64,000 nt of DNA, from the NCBI GenBank assembly GCA_033391075.1, contig JAWPMV010000001.1, positions 806,001 to 870,000 on the forward strand, given 5' to 3'. Position numbers and translations under genes: made by a program. This document shows positions 41,604 through 49,445 of this stretch, piece by piece (the stretch's first letter is position 1; each line of letters opens with the position of its first letter). A model generated the notes under the pieces. The model did not search any database and was not told where the DNA came from. It saw only the letters and a program-made list of their open reading frames with translations. The DNA comes from Bacteroidia bacterium (GTDB lineage Bacteria > Bacteroidota > Bacteroidia > J057).

Positions 41604-42920
41604 ATGAATGAACTACGTCAATACCTCAGCTGTTTATTCAGCTTCCTTTTTATGCTTATTTCAACTCCCCTGCTTGCCCAGGAAGCACTGGATGATCTGA
41701 TTAGAGCCAATAGTTTCCCCCTGGAAATATCCGACACGGGCATAAGCGGTCCCGGATCTGACTCCTTACTCAAAGCAGCTAAAGAAACTGAACTTTTTCT
41801 TTTCGGGGAAAACCACGGAATTGTCCAAATTGCGAATTTCTCTCATATCCTGTATAAGGAGCTTTCTAAAGAGAATCCTCGATACTTTGTAACAGAAATC
41901 GGACCTGCTACAGCATCCAAAGTGGAGGAGCAAATCAGAAATGAGTCCTATGAAAGCTATATGGATGAAGGGGTAAATCTGCATGCAGTCCCATTTTTCT
42001 TTCTCAAAGAAGAAGTTCCCATACTCAAAACCCTCACCCAAAACTTTCCCAATACCTCTCCCGTCCTTTGGGGACTGGACCAGGAGTTTGTAGCTGGTGC
42101 GCCAGTCGTTTTTGATCAGTTGGAAAGTGTGCTTGAAACAGAAGCCGAAAAAGAAGCCCTGGAAGCAGCCAGACGTTCTGCTTTTTTCAATCCTTTCCTG
42201 ATTGGTATGGGAGAAGGAAAAGCTTTGGAAGAACTTCATCAAACCATGCTTACTGCTGGGAATGAAAAAGCCAGCAAAATCACTGGCCAATTGGTCCTTT
42301 CCCACAAGATTTATATCGAACAAATGGGAGGGGATAGTAAATGGTCCAATACGCGTCGTGAAGACCTTATGATGGAAAATTTCCTGGACTATGTAGAGGC
42401 TTCAGACGATAGTTCGGCTACTTATTTTTTCAAATTTGGCGCCTATCATTTGCATAGGGGAAAGTCGCCGACCGTTGAAAGGGCTTTGGGATTGCAATTG
42501 GATGAATGGGCTCAAAATCAGGGGATGTCCACGAGCAATATTTTCGTTGATGCCATCAAAGGAGAGACCCTGGATGCCCTTTTGGGAGGAACGACTGAGA
42601 TTTCGACTACAGCTTTATGGATGAAATCTCCTTTTGGTGCTTTTGTTGAAGATAAACCCATGCTTTTTTCATTGGCAGCCTTAAGAGGCCATCCAGAATT
42701 GGAAGAAACCAATTATAGAATGCGTCTATTGGTCGAAGGCTATGATTATCTCTTGCTCCTGCCAGAGGGCTCTGCCTCCGAATTTCTGGAAGGGACCCTG
42801 GTGACACATGCCTATGGAGCTGTGATATTGGTGTTGGGAATCCTTTTGCTGGTCGCCCTGATTTATGGAGTAGTTAAATTGATTAAGCGGATCAGAAAGA
42901 GGCGAAGGGCAGGTGTATAA
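41604..42920 (+). CDS. Secreted erythromycin-esterase/ChaN-superfamily-like protein
   Basis: The product has 438 residues with a signal peptide to LAQ (about residue 26) and a C-terminal TM helix (about 405-425) before a basic tail. The EreA/ChaN-like core shows LFLFGENHGIVQIANF (GE-x-HG), YFVTEIGPATA, LWGLDQEF, TRREDLMMENF and FFKFGAYHLHRG. Members are metal-free esterases or haem-binding proteins. The substrate cannot be inferred, and the membrane anchor is unusual for EreA. Confidence 0.78.
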   Translation: MNELRQYLSCLFSFLFMLISTPLLAQEALDDLIRANSFPLEISDTGISGPGSDSLLKAAKETELFLFGENHGIVQIANFSHILYKELSKENPRYFVTEIGPATASKVEEQIRNESYESYMDEGVNLHAVPFFFLKEEVPILKTLTQNFPNTSPVLWGLDQEFVAGAPVVFDQLESVLETEAEKEALEAARRSAFFNPFLIGMGEGKALEELHQTMLTAGNEKASKITGQLVLSHKIYIEQMGGDSKWSNTRREDLMMENFLDYVEASDDSSATYFFKFGAYHLHRGKSPTVERALGLQLDEWAQNQGMSTSNIFVDAIKGETLDALLGGTTEISTTALWMKSPFGAFVEDKPMLFSLAALRGHPELEETNYRMRLLVEGYDYLLLLPEGSASEFLEGTLVTHAYGAVILVLGILLLVALIYGVVKLIKRIRKRRRAGV

Positions 42921-42983
42921 TATCGAATGCAGCAGGTCTTTACTTCTTTGCGTCATGCTGGTATATAGCTTAAAACCATAGCC

Positions 42984-43406
42984 ATGAAAAAAATCATCTC
43001 TCTACTCAGCTTGCTTAGCTTTTTGCTCTTCTTCGCTTGCGAGCAAGAATTTCAGCCATCCGAAACTGAAAATTCGCTCATAGGTAGCTGGCAACTATCA
43101 GAAAGCTTTATGAGCATAGGAGGAGCGGGAAGTTGGCAGAAAGTAGAAGATGGCATGACTTATACATTTGAAAACAATGGGATTTTTCGTGTTACTAAAT
43201 TCGAAGATTGCTCGAGCGGCAGCTATATCGTAGAAGGGAATAAGATCAGAATGAAATATGATTGTGTAAATCCCCTGGCAGACTTTGAAAATGCAGCAGG
43301 CGAATTAGTGGAGCAGTTTAAGTTTGTTGGCAAATACCTCTACATAAATCCTACTTACATATTCTGTACAGAGCCTTGTGATAATCGATACCTGAGGATC
43401 GAATAG
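42984..43406 (+). CDS. Lipocalin-like lipoprotein
   Basis: The product has 140 residues with a lipoprotein signal ending LLFFAC (Cys about 19). A short lipocalin-like barrel follows: LIGSWQLSESFM, YTFENNGIFRVTKF, GSYIVEGNKIRM, ending NRYLRIE. The family is common in Bacteroidota, with no known ligand. Confidence 0.82.
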   Translation: MKKIISLLSLLSFLLFFACEQEFQPSETENSLIGSWQLSESFMSIGGAGSWQKVEDGMTYTFENNGIFRVTKFEDCSSGSYIVEGNKIRMKYDCVNPLADFENAAGELVEQFKFVGKYLYINPTYIFCTEPCDNRYLRIE

Positions 43407-43510
43407 CTTTCATCGCCCCCAAATCCCGATCAGGGAATTTGACTGAAGGAAAAGTCTCTTTTGAGGAAAATAATTTCGGTTATGCTCAATTCAATTTGAA
43501 CGGCAAGATG

Positions 43511-43518
43511 TATCTTCG
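43511..43518 (+). promoter_or_regulatory. -7-like promoter element
   Basis: TATCTTCG lies 17 nt before ATG 43536. The same octamer precedes ftsK (49348) and the xseA start region (62201). Confidence 0.35.
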
Positions 43519-43535
43519 AATTTTAATTCTGCTAC

Positions 43536-44741
43536 ATGAAGCCTGTTTATTTACTCCTTCTTTGTTTTCTCCTCCTTTCAAGTTCCTCTTTTAGCCAAAC
43601 AGATAGCATCCGTCTCTTTGTTTTTGGACATAGCCTGATTGATCACAGACCTCCGGCTATCCCGACTCCCAGCGACGAAACCAGCATTCTACATTGGATG
43701 CAGGAAATTGCAGAAGAAGCTGGCTATGGCTTTGCTGCAGGCGGACAATACGGCTTTCTACCTCAACACGACAATCTGCCTCCCATTTCTCAATGGGGCT
43801 ATGATCAGGTGCCGGGCGTTTGGGATATGGATGTCGAAGCTTTTTCGGCAGCGGAAATCAATACGATTATGCTTACCGCCGCAAATTTCATCCAATACCA
43901 GCCAGCCCATCTTGCTCATCCCATAGACAATAGTACTAGCGTCCTCCAATCCACCGAGACCATTTTTGACTGGGTAGACCAGGAGGAAGACAGTGTCCGC
44001 TTCTATATTTATGCAAACTGGCCGGAAATGGACCTTCAAAATGCCTTTCCTCCCAATCTGCCTCAAACCTCCGAAATTCTGGATTTCCATAACCAGACCA
44101 CGGGCAGCTTTTTGGATTGGTGGGTCGAATATCAGGACAGTATGCTGCTTTCACGTCCTCAATTTCAGGTTCGACTGATTCCGGTTGGTCCTATTATTTC
44201 TAAAATTTTAAGAGATCGCTTACCCGGACAAATCCCTTTTAACGAACTCTATGAGGATTCTGACCCACATGGAAGGGCAAGTTTGTATTTTCTGGCAGGC
44301 ATGATCACCTATATGGCAATCTATGAAGAAGAAATTCCCGCTACTTATATGCCCGGAACCATCGTTCATCAGGTGATCCGAGATAGTCTGCTTAGTATTC
44401 GGGAATTTATGTGGAATGAGCTCAACGCTTTCCAGAATGCAAATGGAGAAAGTCGGGTCTTCTATGGAGAAACGGCTACCAGTGTTAAGAGAAATGCATT
44501 CCCTGAGAATCAGATTCGTATGTTTCCCAATCCGGCTTCTCACTCTCTTCGTCTGGAAGGGCTTTGGCAGGGCTTGGAACTAGAAATTCTGGATAATCGG
44601 GGGAGAAATATCAGGAAGCAAAAATTGGAAGCTGGAACGCTTGAATTAGATATTCAGGAAATTCCTTCTGGCATATATTTGATTCGTTTTTACGATCCTG
44701 TTAGCCAGACTTTTCTTAGCAAAAAGTGGGTGAAATATTAG
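43536..44741 (+). CDS. SGNH-hydrolase-like T9SS-secreted protein
   Basis: The product has 401 residues: a signal peptide (YLLLLCFLLLSSSSFSQ), FVFGHSLIDH near residue 30 (the position of the SGNH Ser in GHSL), HLAHPID, and DPHGRASLYFLAGMITY near 235 (Asp and His of the triad in a D-x-H order). A T9SS type A sorting domain ends it (MFPNPASHSLRLEG to WVKY). It is probably an exported esterase or carbohydrate-active enzyme. The SGNH call rests on these short motifs. Confidence 0.75.
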   Translation: MKPVYLLLLCFLLLSSSSFSQTDSIRLFVFGHSLIDHRPPAIPTPSDETSILHWMQEIAEEAGYGFAAGGQYGFLPQHDNLPPISQWGYDQVPGVWDMDVEAFSAAEINTIMLTAANFIQYQPAHLAHPIDNSTSVLQSTETIFDWVDQEEDSVRFYIYANWPEMDLQNAFPPNLPQTSEILDFHNQTTGSFLDWWVEYQDSMLLSRPQFQVRLIPVGPIISKILRDRLPGQIPFNELYEDSDPHGRASLYFLAGMITYMAIYEEEIPATYMPGTIVHQVIRDSLLSIREFMWNELNAFQNANGESRVFYGETATSVKRNAFPENQIRMFPNPASHSLRLEGLWQGLELEILDNRGRNIRKQKLEAGTLELDIQEIPSGIYLIRFYDPVSQTFLSKKWVKY

Positions 44742-44780
44742 GGGATAATCCCTATAGATGCCTTTTTGCTCCAAAGCTTT

Positions 44781-44788
44781 TATCTTAA
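44781..44788 (+). promoter_or_regulatory. -7-like promoter element
   Basis: TATCTTAA lies 19 nt before ATG 44808, the same spacing as at pyrD and 41604. Confidence 0.3.
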
Positions 44789-44807
44789 GGTTCATAATCA
44801 CAACATC

Positions 44808-45302
44808 ATGGAGCAAAATGGAGCGAAACCCGGCCTGCTGACAAAGCTTATTCTCTTAGTTGTAATCATTTGGGGCCTTTCTGCCTTTGCCATTATGCTT
44901 GGGCTTGGTAATTGGTCAGATCGAGGAACTTTTGGAGATCTATTTGGAGCCGTAAATGCCCTCTTTTCGGGACTGGCCTTCGCAGGCTTGATTTATACCA
45001 TCATTCAGCAAAAAGAAGATTTAGAGTTGCAAAGGAAGGAGATCGCTGAAAATAAGTCCGAGTTAAAGAAGTCTGCACGGGCACAGGAACGTTCCCAAAA
45101 AGCATTGAAAGAGCAGGTAGAGCAAATGAAAATCGCGGCTCGACTCAATTCCCTAAAAACCCTGATCGACTACTACAACATCCAAATTGCCAATCCCAAT
45201 AATTCAGAAGAGATCGTTAGTAAGGCGAAAGAAAGGCGCAAGGAAACCATACGCGAAATTGATCAACTCATCAACCGCATCAGCGATGATGATTTGGAAT
45301 AG
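44808..45302 (+). CDS. Two-TM membrane protein with coiled coil
   Basis: The product has 164 residues with TM segments at about 14-34 and 44-62 (LFGAVNALFSGLAFAGLIYT) and a long coiled coil (about 65-115: QQKEDLELQRKEIAENKSEL). The phrase around the second TM (GDLFGAVNALFSGLAFAG) is known from small phage- or defence-linked membrane proteins of uncertain function. ATG 44808 is chosen because it directly precedes the first TM. Confidence 0.78.
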   Translation: MEQNGAKPGLLTKLILLVVIIWGLSAFAIMLGLGNWSDRGTFGDLFGAVNALFSGLAFAGLIYTIIQQKEDLELQRKEIAENKSELKKSARAQERSQKALKEQVEQMKIAARLNSLKTLIDYYNIQIANPNNSEEIVSKAKERRKETIREIDQLINRISDDDLE

Positions 45303-45392
45303 AGTACCTCTATTTCTGTTTGAGAAAGCTGCAATCAGCCTAAATGTATCTGGAATTGGTAAATTAGGTAAAACCACGTTCACCCCTTTCTG

Positions 45393-46478
45393 ATGAAAAT
45401 ATATTGTTACATCATTCTGGCTATCCTGCTGCTATCCTGTTCCACCAAAGTTCCTCAACTTCCGGATAAAACTTTGCCTAAGGTAGAGCGCATGAAAAAA
45501 TACCTGCAGGATTTTGAGCAAGCGGGCTTTTCAGGAAGTGTTTTGGTGGCTGAAAAAGGAGAGATTCTTTTGCGGAAAGGATATGGAGAAAGTGATCGGG
45601 CGAAAGGTATCTCGAATAAACCAGAGACCATTTTTGATATGGGTTCGATAAGTAAACAGTATACTGCTGCTGCCATCCTTAAGTTGGAAATGCAGGGAAA
45701 ATTGAAGGTAGAAGAAAAGGCTTCGAAATATTTGCCGGAATTGGAAGGGCAAAGAAAAGACATCAGCATTCATCAATTATTGACCCACACGGCGGGACTT
45801 CCTCAAGCAATCGGATCGGATGAAGAACTGATTCCTCGCTCAGATTATTTTCAACGGCTCAATAATCGCCCGCTTTTACAAGCCCCGGGAGTGAAGCATG
45901 TATATTCAAATGTGGGCTATACTTTATTGACCCTGATTATTGAAAAACAGAGTGGTCTGAGATACGAAGACTTTCTCCGAAAAGAGCTCTTTTTGCCTTC
46001 AAGAATGGAACAAACGGGTTATATCCTTCCTGAGTGGAAAGTAGATGAAATGGCGCATGGCTACCGTAATAATACCGATAAAGGCCTACCAACCGAACAG
46101 AATTGGGATGAAAATGGGCCCGGCTTACACCTTATGGGAAATGGGGGCTTATTATCGACTGTAGATGATATGTACAAATGGCATCAGGCCTTATTGGGGG
46201 AAAAAATCCTTTCAACAGAAGCAAAGGAAAAATATTATGCCCGACATACCCCAGAGGAAGGCGGACGAACATTCTATGGTTATGGTTGGGCCATTTTTCC
46301 TACCTCTTGGGAATCTACCCTCATCACCCACAATGGAGGCAATGGAATATTCTTCGCAGACTTCCTGAGATTTATCGAAGAAGATGTCTGCATCATGTTT
46401 TTTACAAATGCAGTCAATCGGGACGTAGAAAGAATTGCCTTTCGTCTGGCAAGGATAATGTTTGAAGAGAAATATTAG
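45393..46478 (+). CDS. Beta-lactamase-class-C-like serine hydrolase (lipoprotein)
   Basis: The product has 361 residues with a lipoprotein signal ending LLLSC. It is an S12 fold: SISK (Ser 85, Lys 88) in FDMGSISKQYTAAA, YSNVGY (Tyr-x-Asn) and a C-terminal HNGGNG triad. LLTHTAGLP is typical. It is probably an esterase or D-Ala-D-Ala peptidase-like enzyme of the periplasm and not a resistance enzyme. Its stop overlaps the stop of the convergent SH3 gene by 4 nt. Confidence 0.9.
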   Translation: MKIYCYIILAILLLSCSTKVPQLPDKTLPKVERMKKYLQDFEQAGFSGSVLVAEKGEILLRKGYGESDRAKGISNKPETIFDMGSISKQYTAAAILKLEMQGKLKVEEKASKYLPELEGQRKDISIHQLLTHTAGLPQAIGSDEELIPRSDYFQRLNNRPLLQAPGVKHVYSNVGYTLLTLIIEKQSGLRYEDFLRKELFLPSRMEQTGYILPEWKVDEMAHGYRNNTDKGLPTEQNWDENGPGLHLMGNGGLLSTVDDMYKWHQALLGEKILSTEAKEKYYARHTPEEGGRTFYGYGWAIFPTSWESTLITHNGGNGIFFADFLRFIEEDVCIMFFTNAVNRDVERIAFRLARIMFEEKY

Positions 46479-47215
46479 TCGGCTATGCCCAGGTCTGTAA
46501 TCCGTAAAGCATTGTGGCCTTCATTGTCTTCCTTAATAGTTACGCTATGCCCACCTCCTTCTCCACGATAGTAATAGGAGATCTCGGTGATTTTACCCTT
46601 TTCTCTTTTTACAGATAGTTCATCGCTCCAGGCATATTCGGCTTTCTCCGGATTTTCAAACTTTTCCTCATCCTTATCGCTGGCAGGAGGAAAGTATAGT
46701 TTTTGTGGAATTCTGCACAATTGTTTGGCTACTAAAAATCCTTCTTGCCATGAGTAGTCGAAAAGGAGAATACTTTCCTCATACTGGAAATAGCCATCAT
46801 AATCCCTCTCGGTTTTTTCATAATAAACTACATGCCCATCTTTCCGTAATTCATCCACGTATTTCCTGATTTCCATATTCAGGGAAGGAGCCTGATATTT
46901 GCTCATATATCCATCAAAAGCATAACCGGTAAAACCTCCATAGGAAACTTTCGCCATGCCCCCTTTTAAACCATCTACTACCAATTCTTTTTTGCCTGGA
47001 GGGCTGATTAATTCAACTTTTGCCCCATACGGGATTTTCGTCAATTTATTGTGGCTTACTTCAGGGCCTTCTCGCATGTTCAATCCATTGGGAGCAAACA
47101 CATAGAGATGTATTGGGTCTTCGGAGATTACTATTTTTAGGGAACTTAGCTGATTATCAGGGCTAAAGCTGCACAAAAAAAGGAGCAAGAATAAGGAAAT
47201 AGCCGGAAGTCTCAT
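46475..47215 (-). CDS. Secreted SH3-domain protein (paralogue of 38576 gene)
   Basis: The product has 246 residues: a signal peptide (LPAISLFLLLFLCSFS), an SH3 domain (IHLYVFAPNGLNMREGPE, LTKIPYGAKVELIS, MAKVSYGGFTGYAFDGYMSK) and a C-terminal domain ending in a strand-rich part (YYYRGEGGGHSVTIKED). The two share the SH3 core and the FDGY or FDAY end, and their C-terminal domains are comparable in size. The convergent neighbour overlaps at the stop codon. Confidence 0.84.
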   Translation of the reverse strand: MRLPAISLFLLLFLCSFSPDNQLSSLKIVISEDPIHLYVFAPNGLNMREGPEVSHNKLTKIPYGAKVELISPPGKKELVVDGLKGGMAKVSYGGFTGYAFDGYMSKYQAPSLNMEIRKYVDELRKDGHVVYYEKTERDYDGYFQYEESILLFDYSWQEGFLVAKQLCRIPQKLYFPPASDKDEEKFENPEKAEYAWSDELSVKREKGKITEISYYYRGEGGGHSVTIKEDNEGHNALRITDLGIAD

Positions 47216-47353
47216 GAAAGAAAATTTTTACGGATTTATGCAAAGGGAAATAGCAGAATAAAAAGCGCATTTAAAAATACTCCTTCACTTTCTCGAAGTA
47301 CAATAAAAAGGAATCGAAGAAGTTTAATAAAAAGCTGAAAAGATGCAGCTATC

Positions 47354-49234
47354 ATGAACAAAACCGATCTTTTGTATATGAAACCAATTCTATTTTCGCG
47401 TATTCTACTAGCGGTAGTAGGCTTTTCCCTATCGATTTCCGCTCAAGCCCAATGTGTTATTGATTCTACCGTGCTTGACAGTTTGCCAGGCATTTATCCA
47501 GCCACTCCTCCAGAAGCAGTCGGCTGTAATTTTTATGACACGGATGTAACCTTCGTTTTTCCTTCAGATACCATTGTTGACGTATTTGGAGTACCTCAAA
47601 GATTACCTTTTCTATCTTTTGAAATACTTGATATCGCAGGCCTTCCCCAAGGCATAGACTGGAAATGTAACATTGATTCCTGTTTCTATGACTTCAGGCC
47701 CAGCAATCCCGATCCGGATACAGCCGGATGCGTTCGCTTATTTGGTACACCCACCATTCCCGGTGTTTATCCCCTAAGCGTATTGGTACGGGCAGAAGTT
47801 CTCTTCCTGGGAAGCTCTACTTTCCAAAATACCACCTTTGATTATACCCTGACAGTCGGAGCCTGCCAATTCAATGCTCCCTGTTACAACTATACCGTTA
47901 GTTCCAACTGTTTGCCCGCGAGCCTGGACATCAGCAATAACATTCCCTCAAATGGAAATGCGGGATATTCCTACCAGTGGGACCTTGAAGGCCCTAATGG
48001 ACCGATTTACAGTACCACAGATGAAAATCCATTCAGTCAAATGCTTCCTGATCCGGGACAATATGTGCTTTCCTATCAGGCAGAGATTGATACCGTGGGA
48101 TTCATACTGGACAGCGTGGTAGTGGATTCTTTGGTGTGCAGCGACTTGCTGGATGCTCCTGATTTATATTGGATTTTGTTTGCTCCTGACGGTTCGGAAG
48201 TAGTAAACACCAGCGCTAATCCTGCCAGTAATTCGGGCAATAACCTTCCCTACAACCTAAGCATCAATAACCTTAGGCTGGACACCGGCACCTATGAATT
48301 GCAGGTATGGGACCAGGATGATGTCCTGGGTGATCAGGGATGTGCAACCAATGATCGAGGTTCAGGTGCCTCTGTATTTTTCACAGTACCTACTTTCAAT
48401 ACCGGCCCACAACAGATTATTCAGGGAGGTCTTGCTGTAACGATAAGCATTAGAAATCCCGTTCAGCAGATTGCATGCAGCGATACCTTTGAGGTTTCTG
48501 CTTTACCCAATGTGCCGGATATTATAGGTGATACCAGCCGCATTTGCTCTGGAGATACCTTATTCCTGAGTACGGTCAGCACCGATTCCATTCAGTGGTT
48601 CCTGGACGGTTTTCCGATCCCCAATGCCAATGACTCGGTCTATGCAGCTACCCAGGAAGGAGATTATACTGTAGTAATCACCAATAGAAATACCCTCTGT
48701 AGCTCAGAATCGATCCCCTTCCCATTGGAACTATTCGAAGTGCAGGTGCCTAGCATTGCCTTTGATGGCAACCGAACCCTGACTGTGGCCTCCCCGAATC
48801 CGGCCTATCGCTACGATTGGGTAAGGCAAAACCATGGGGTAGTTGGTAGTGGAACCCCCTTCATGATCCCCAATTCAGGAGATTATACGGCCATAGCAGT
48901 TGATACGGTAACTGGCTGTCAATCGGGACCTTCTGCCACTATAGGTATCATTTTGACTTCTTTAGCAGATTTGGATGAGGTCGCCCGGGAGGTGAAACTC
49001 TATCCCAATCCCAATGAGGGACAATTTGTACTCTCATTAGAATTACTAAAAAATAAAGACATAAGCTTTGTGATCCGAGATGCCCTCGGAAGAGAAATCC
49101 TGGGCAGAGACCTTGGCAATCGCATTGGATATACGGAATCAGCTGTCAATCTATCTCACCTTCCTGCAGGCTTTTACACCCTGAGTCTGAAACTGGATGT
49201 GCTGGTTGTGCATAAAAAATTCCTCAAAAAATAA
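47354..49234 (+). CDS. Large T9SS-secreted protein with Ig/PKD-like repeats
   Basis: The product has 626 residues: a signal peptide (about 13-32), a beta-rich body with PKD/Ig-like blocks (IPNANDSVYAATQEGDYTVVITN near 420-445, a related IPNSGDYTAIAVDTVTGC block near 500) and a T9SS type A domain (VKLYPNPNEGQFVLSL to HKKFLKK). Structural adhesin-like roles are common for such proteins. ATG 47354 is used; ATG 47378 is possible. Confidence 0.82.
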   Translation: MNKTDLLYMKPILFSRILLAVVGFSLSISAQAQCVIDSTVLDSLPGIYPATPPEAVGCNFYDTDVTFVFPSDTIVDVFGVPQRLPFLSFEILDIAGLPQGIDWKCNIDSCFYDFRPSNPDPDTAGCVRLFGTPTIPGVYPLSVLVRAEVLFLGSSTFQNTTFDYTLTVGACQFNAPCYNYTVSSNCLPASLDISNNIPSNGNAGYSYQWDLEGPNGPIYSTTDENPFSQMLPDPGQYVLSYQAEIDTVGFILDSVVVDSLVCSDLLDAPDLYWILFAPDGSEVVNTSANPASNSGNNLPYNLSINNLRLDTGTYELQVWDQDDVLGDQGCATNDRGSGASVFFTVPTFNTGPQQIIQGGLAVTISIRNPVQQIACSDTFEVSALPNVPDIIGDTSRICSGDTLFLSTVSTDSIQWFLDGFPIPNANDSVYAATQEGDYTVVITNRNTLCSSESIPFPLELFEVQVPSIAFDGNRTLTVASPNPAYRYDWVRQNHGVVGSGTPFMIPNSGDYTAIAVDTVTGCQSGPSATIGIILTSLADLDEVAREVKLYPNPNEGQFVLSLELLKNKDISFVIRDALGREILGRDLGNRIGYTESAVNLSHLPAGFYTLSLKLDVLVVHKKFLKK

Positions 49235-49252
49235 ACCCACCATCAAAAGAAA

Positions 49253-49298
49253 GGGTCTATAGGTCAGATGGCTTATAGGCCCTTTTGCTTTTTTCTAC
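49253..49298 (+). terminator. Terminator after the T9SS protein gene
   Basis: GGGTCTATAG and CTTATAGGCCC pair through an 8-nt loop and are followed by a T-rich run (TTTTGCTTTTTT). Confidence 0.75.
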
Positions 49299-49347
49299 AT
49301 TCCATCCACATTTTCCCAAATACTTTTTGGGTATGAAAAAAAAGTTG

Positions 49348-49355
49348 TATCTTCG
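49348..49355 (+). promoter_or_regulatory. -7-like element upstream of ftsK
   Basis: TATCTTCG is the same octamer as at 43511 and 62201. It lies 90 nt before the GTG start, so the leader would be long. Confidence 0.3.
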
Positions 49356-49445
49356 ACTTAGGAATGTAACTATCTCTAGTTCAGTCTGTTTTAGGCTTTG
49401 AGTTAGAGTAATGCATTAAGTGAGACAGAAATAATCAGAAATTTC

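Noticed and set aside
41604-42920. True macrolide resistance esterase
   Set aside because: Only the superfamily motifs are seen, and a C-terminal membrane anchor is atypical.
45393-46478. Antibiotic-resistance beta-lactamase
   Set aside because: The S12 motifs are shared by many esterases and peptidases; nothing points to beta-lactam hydrolysis.
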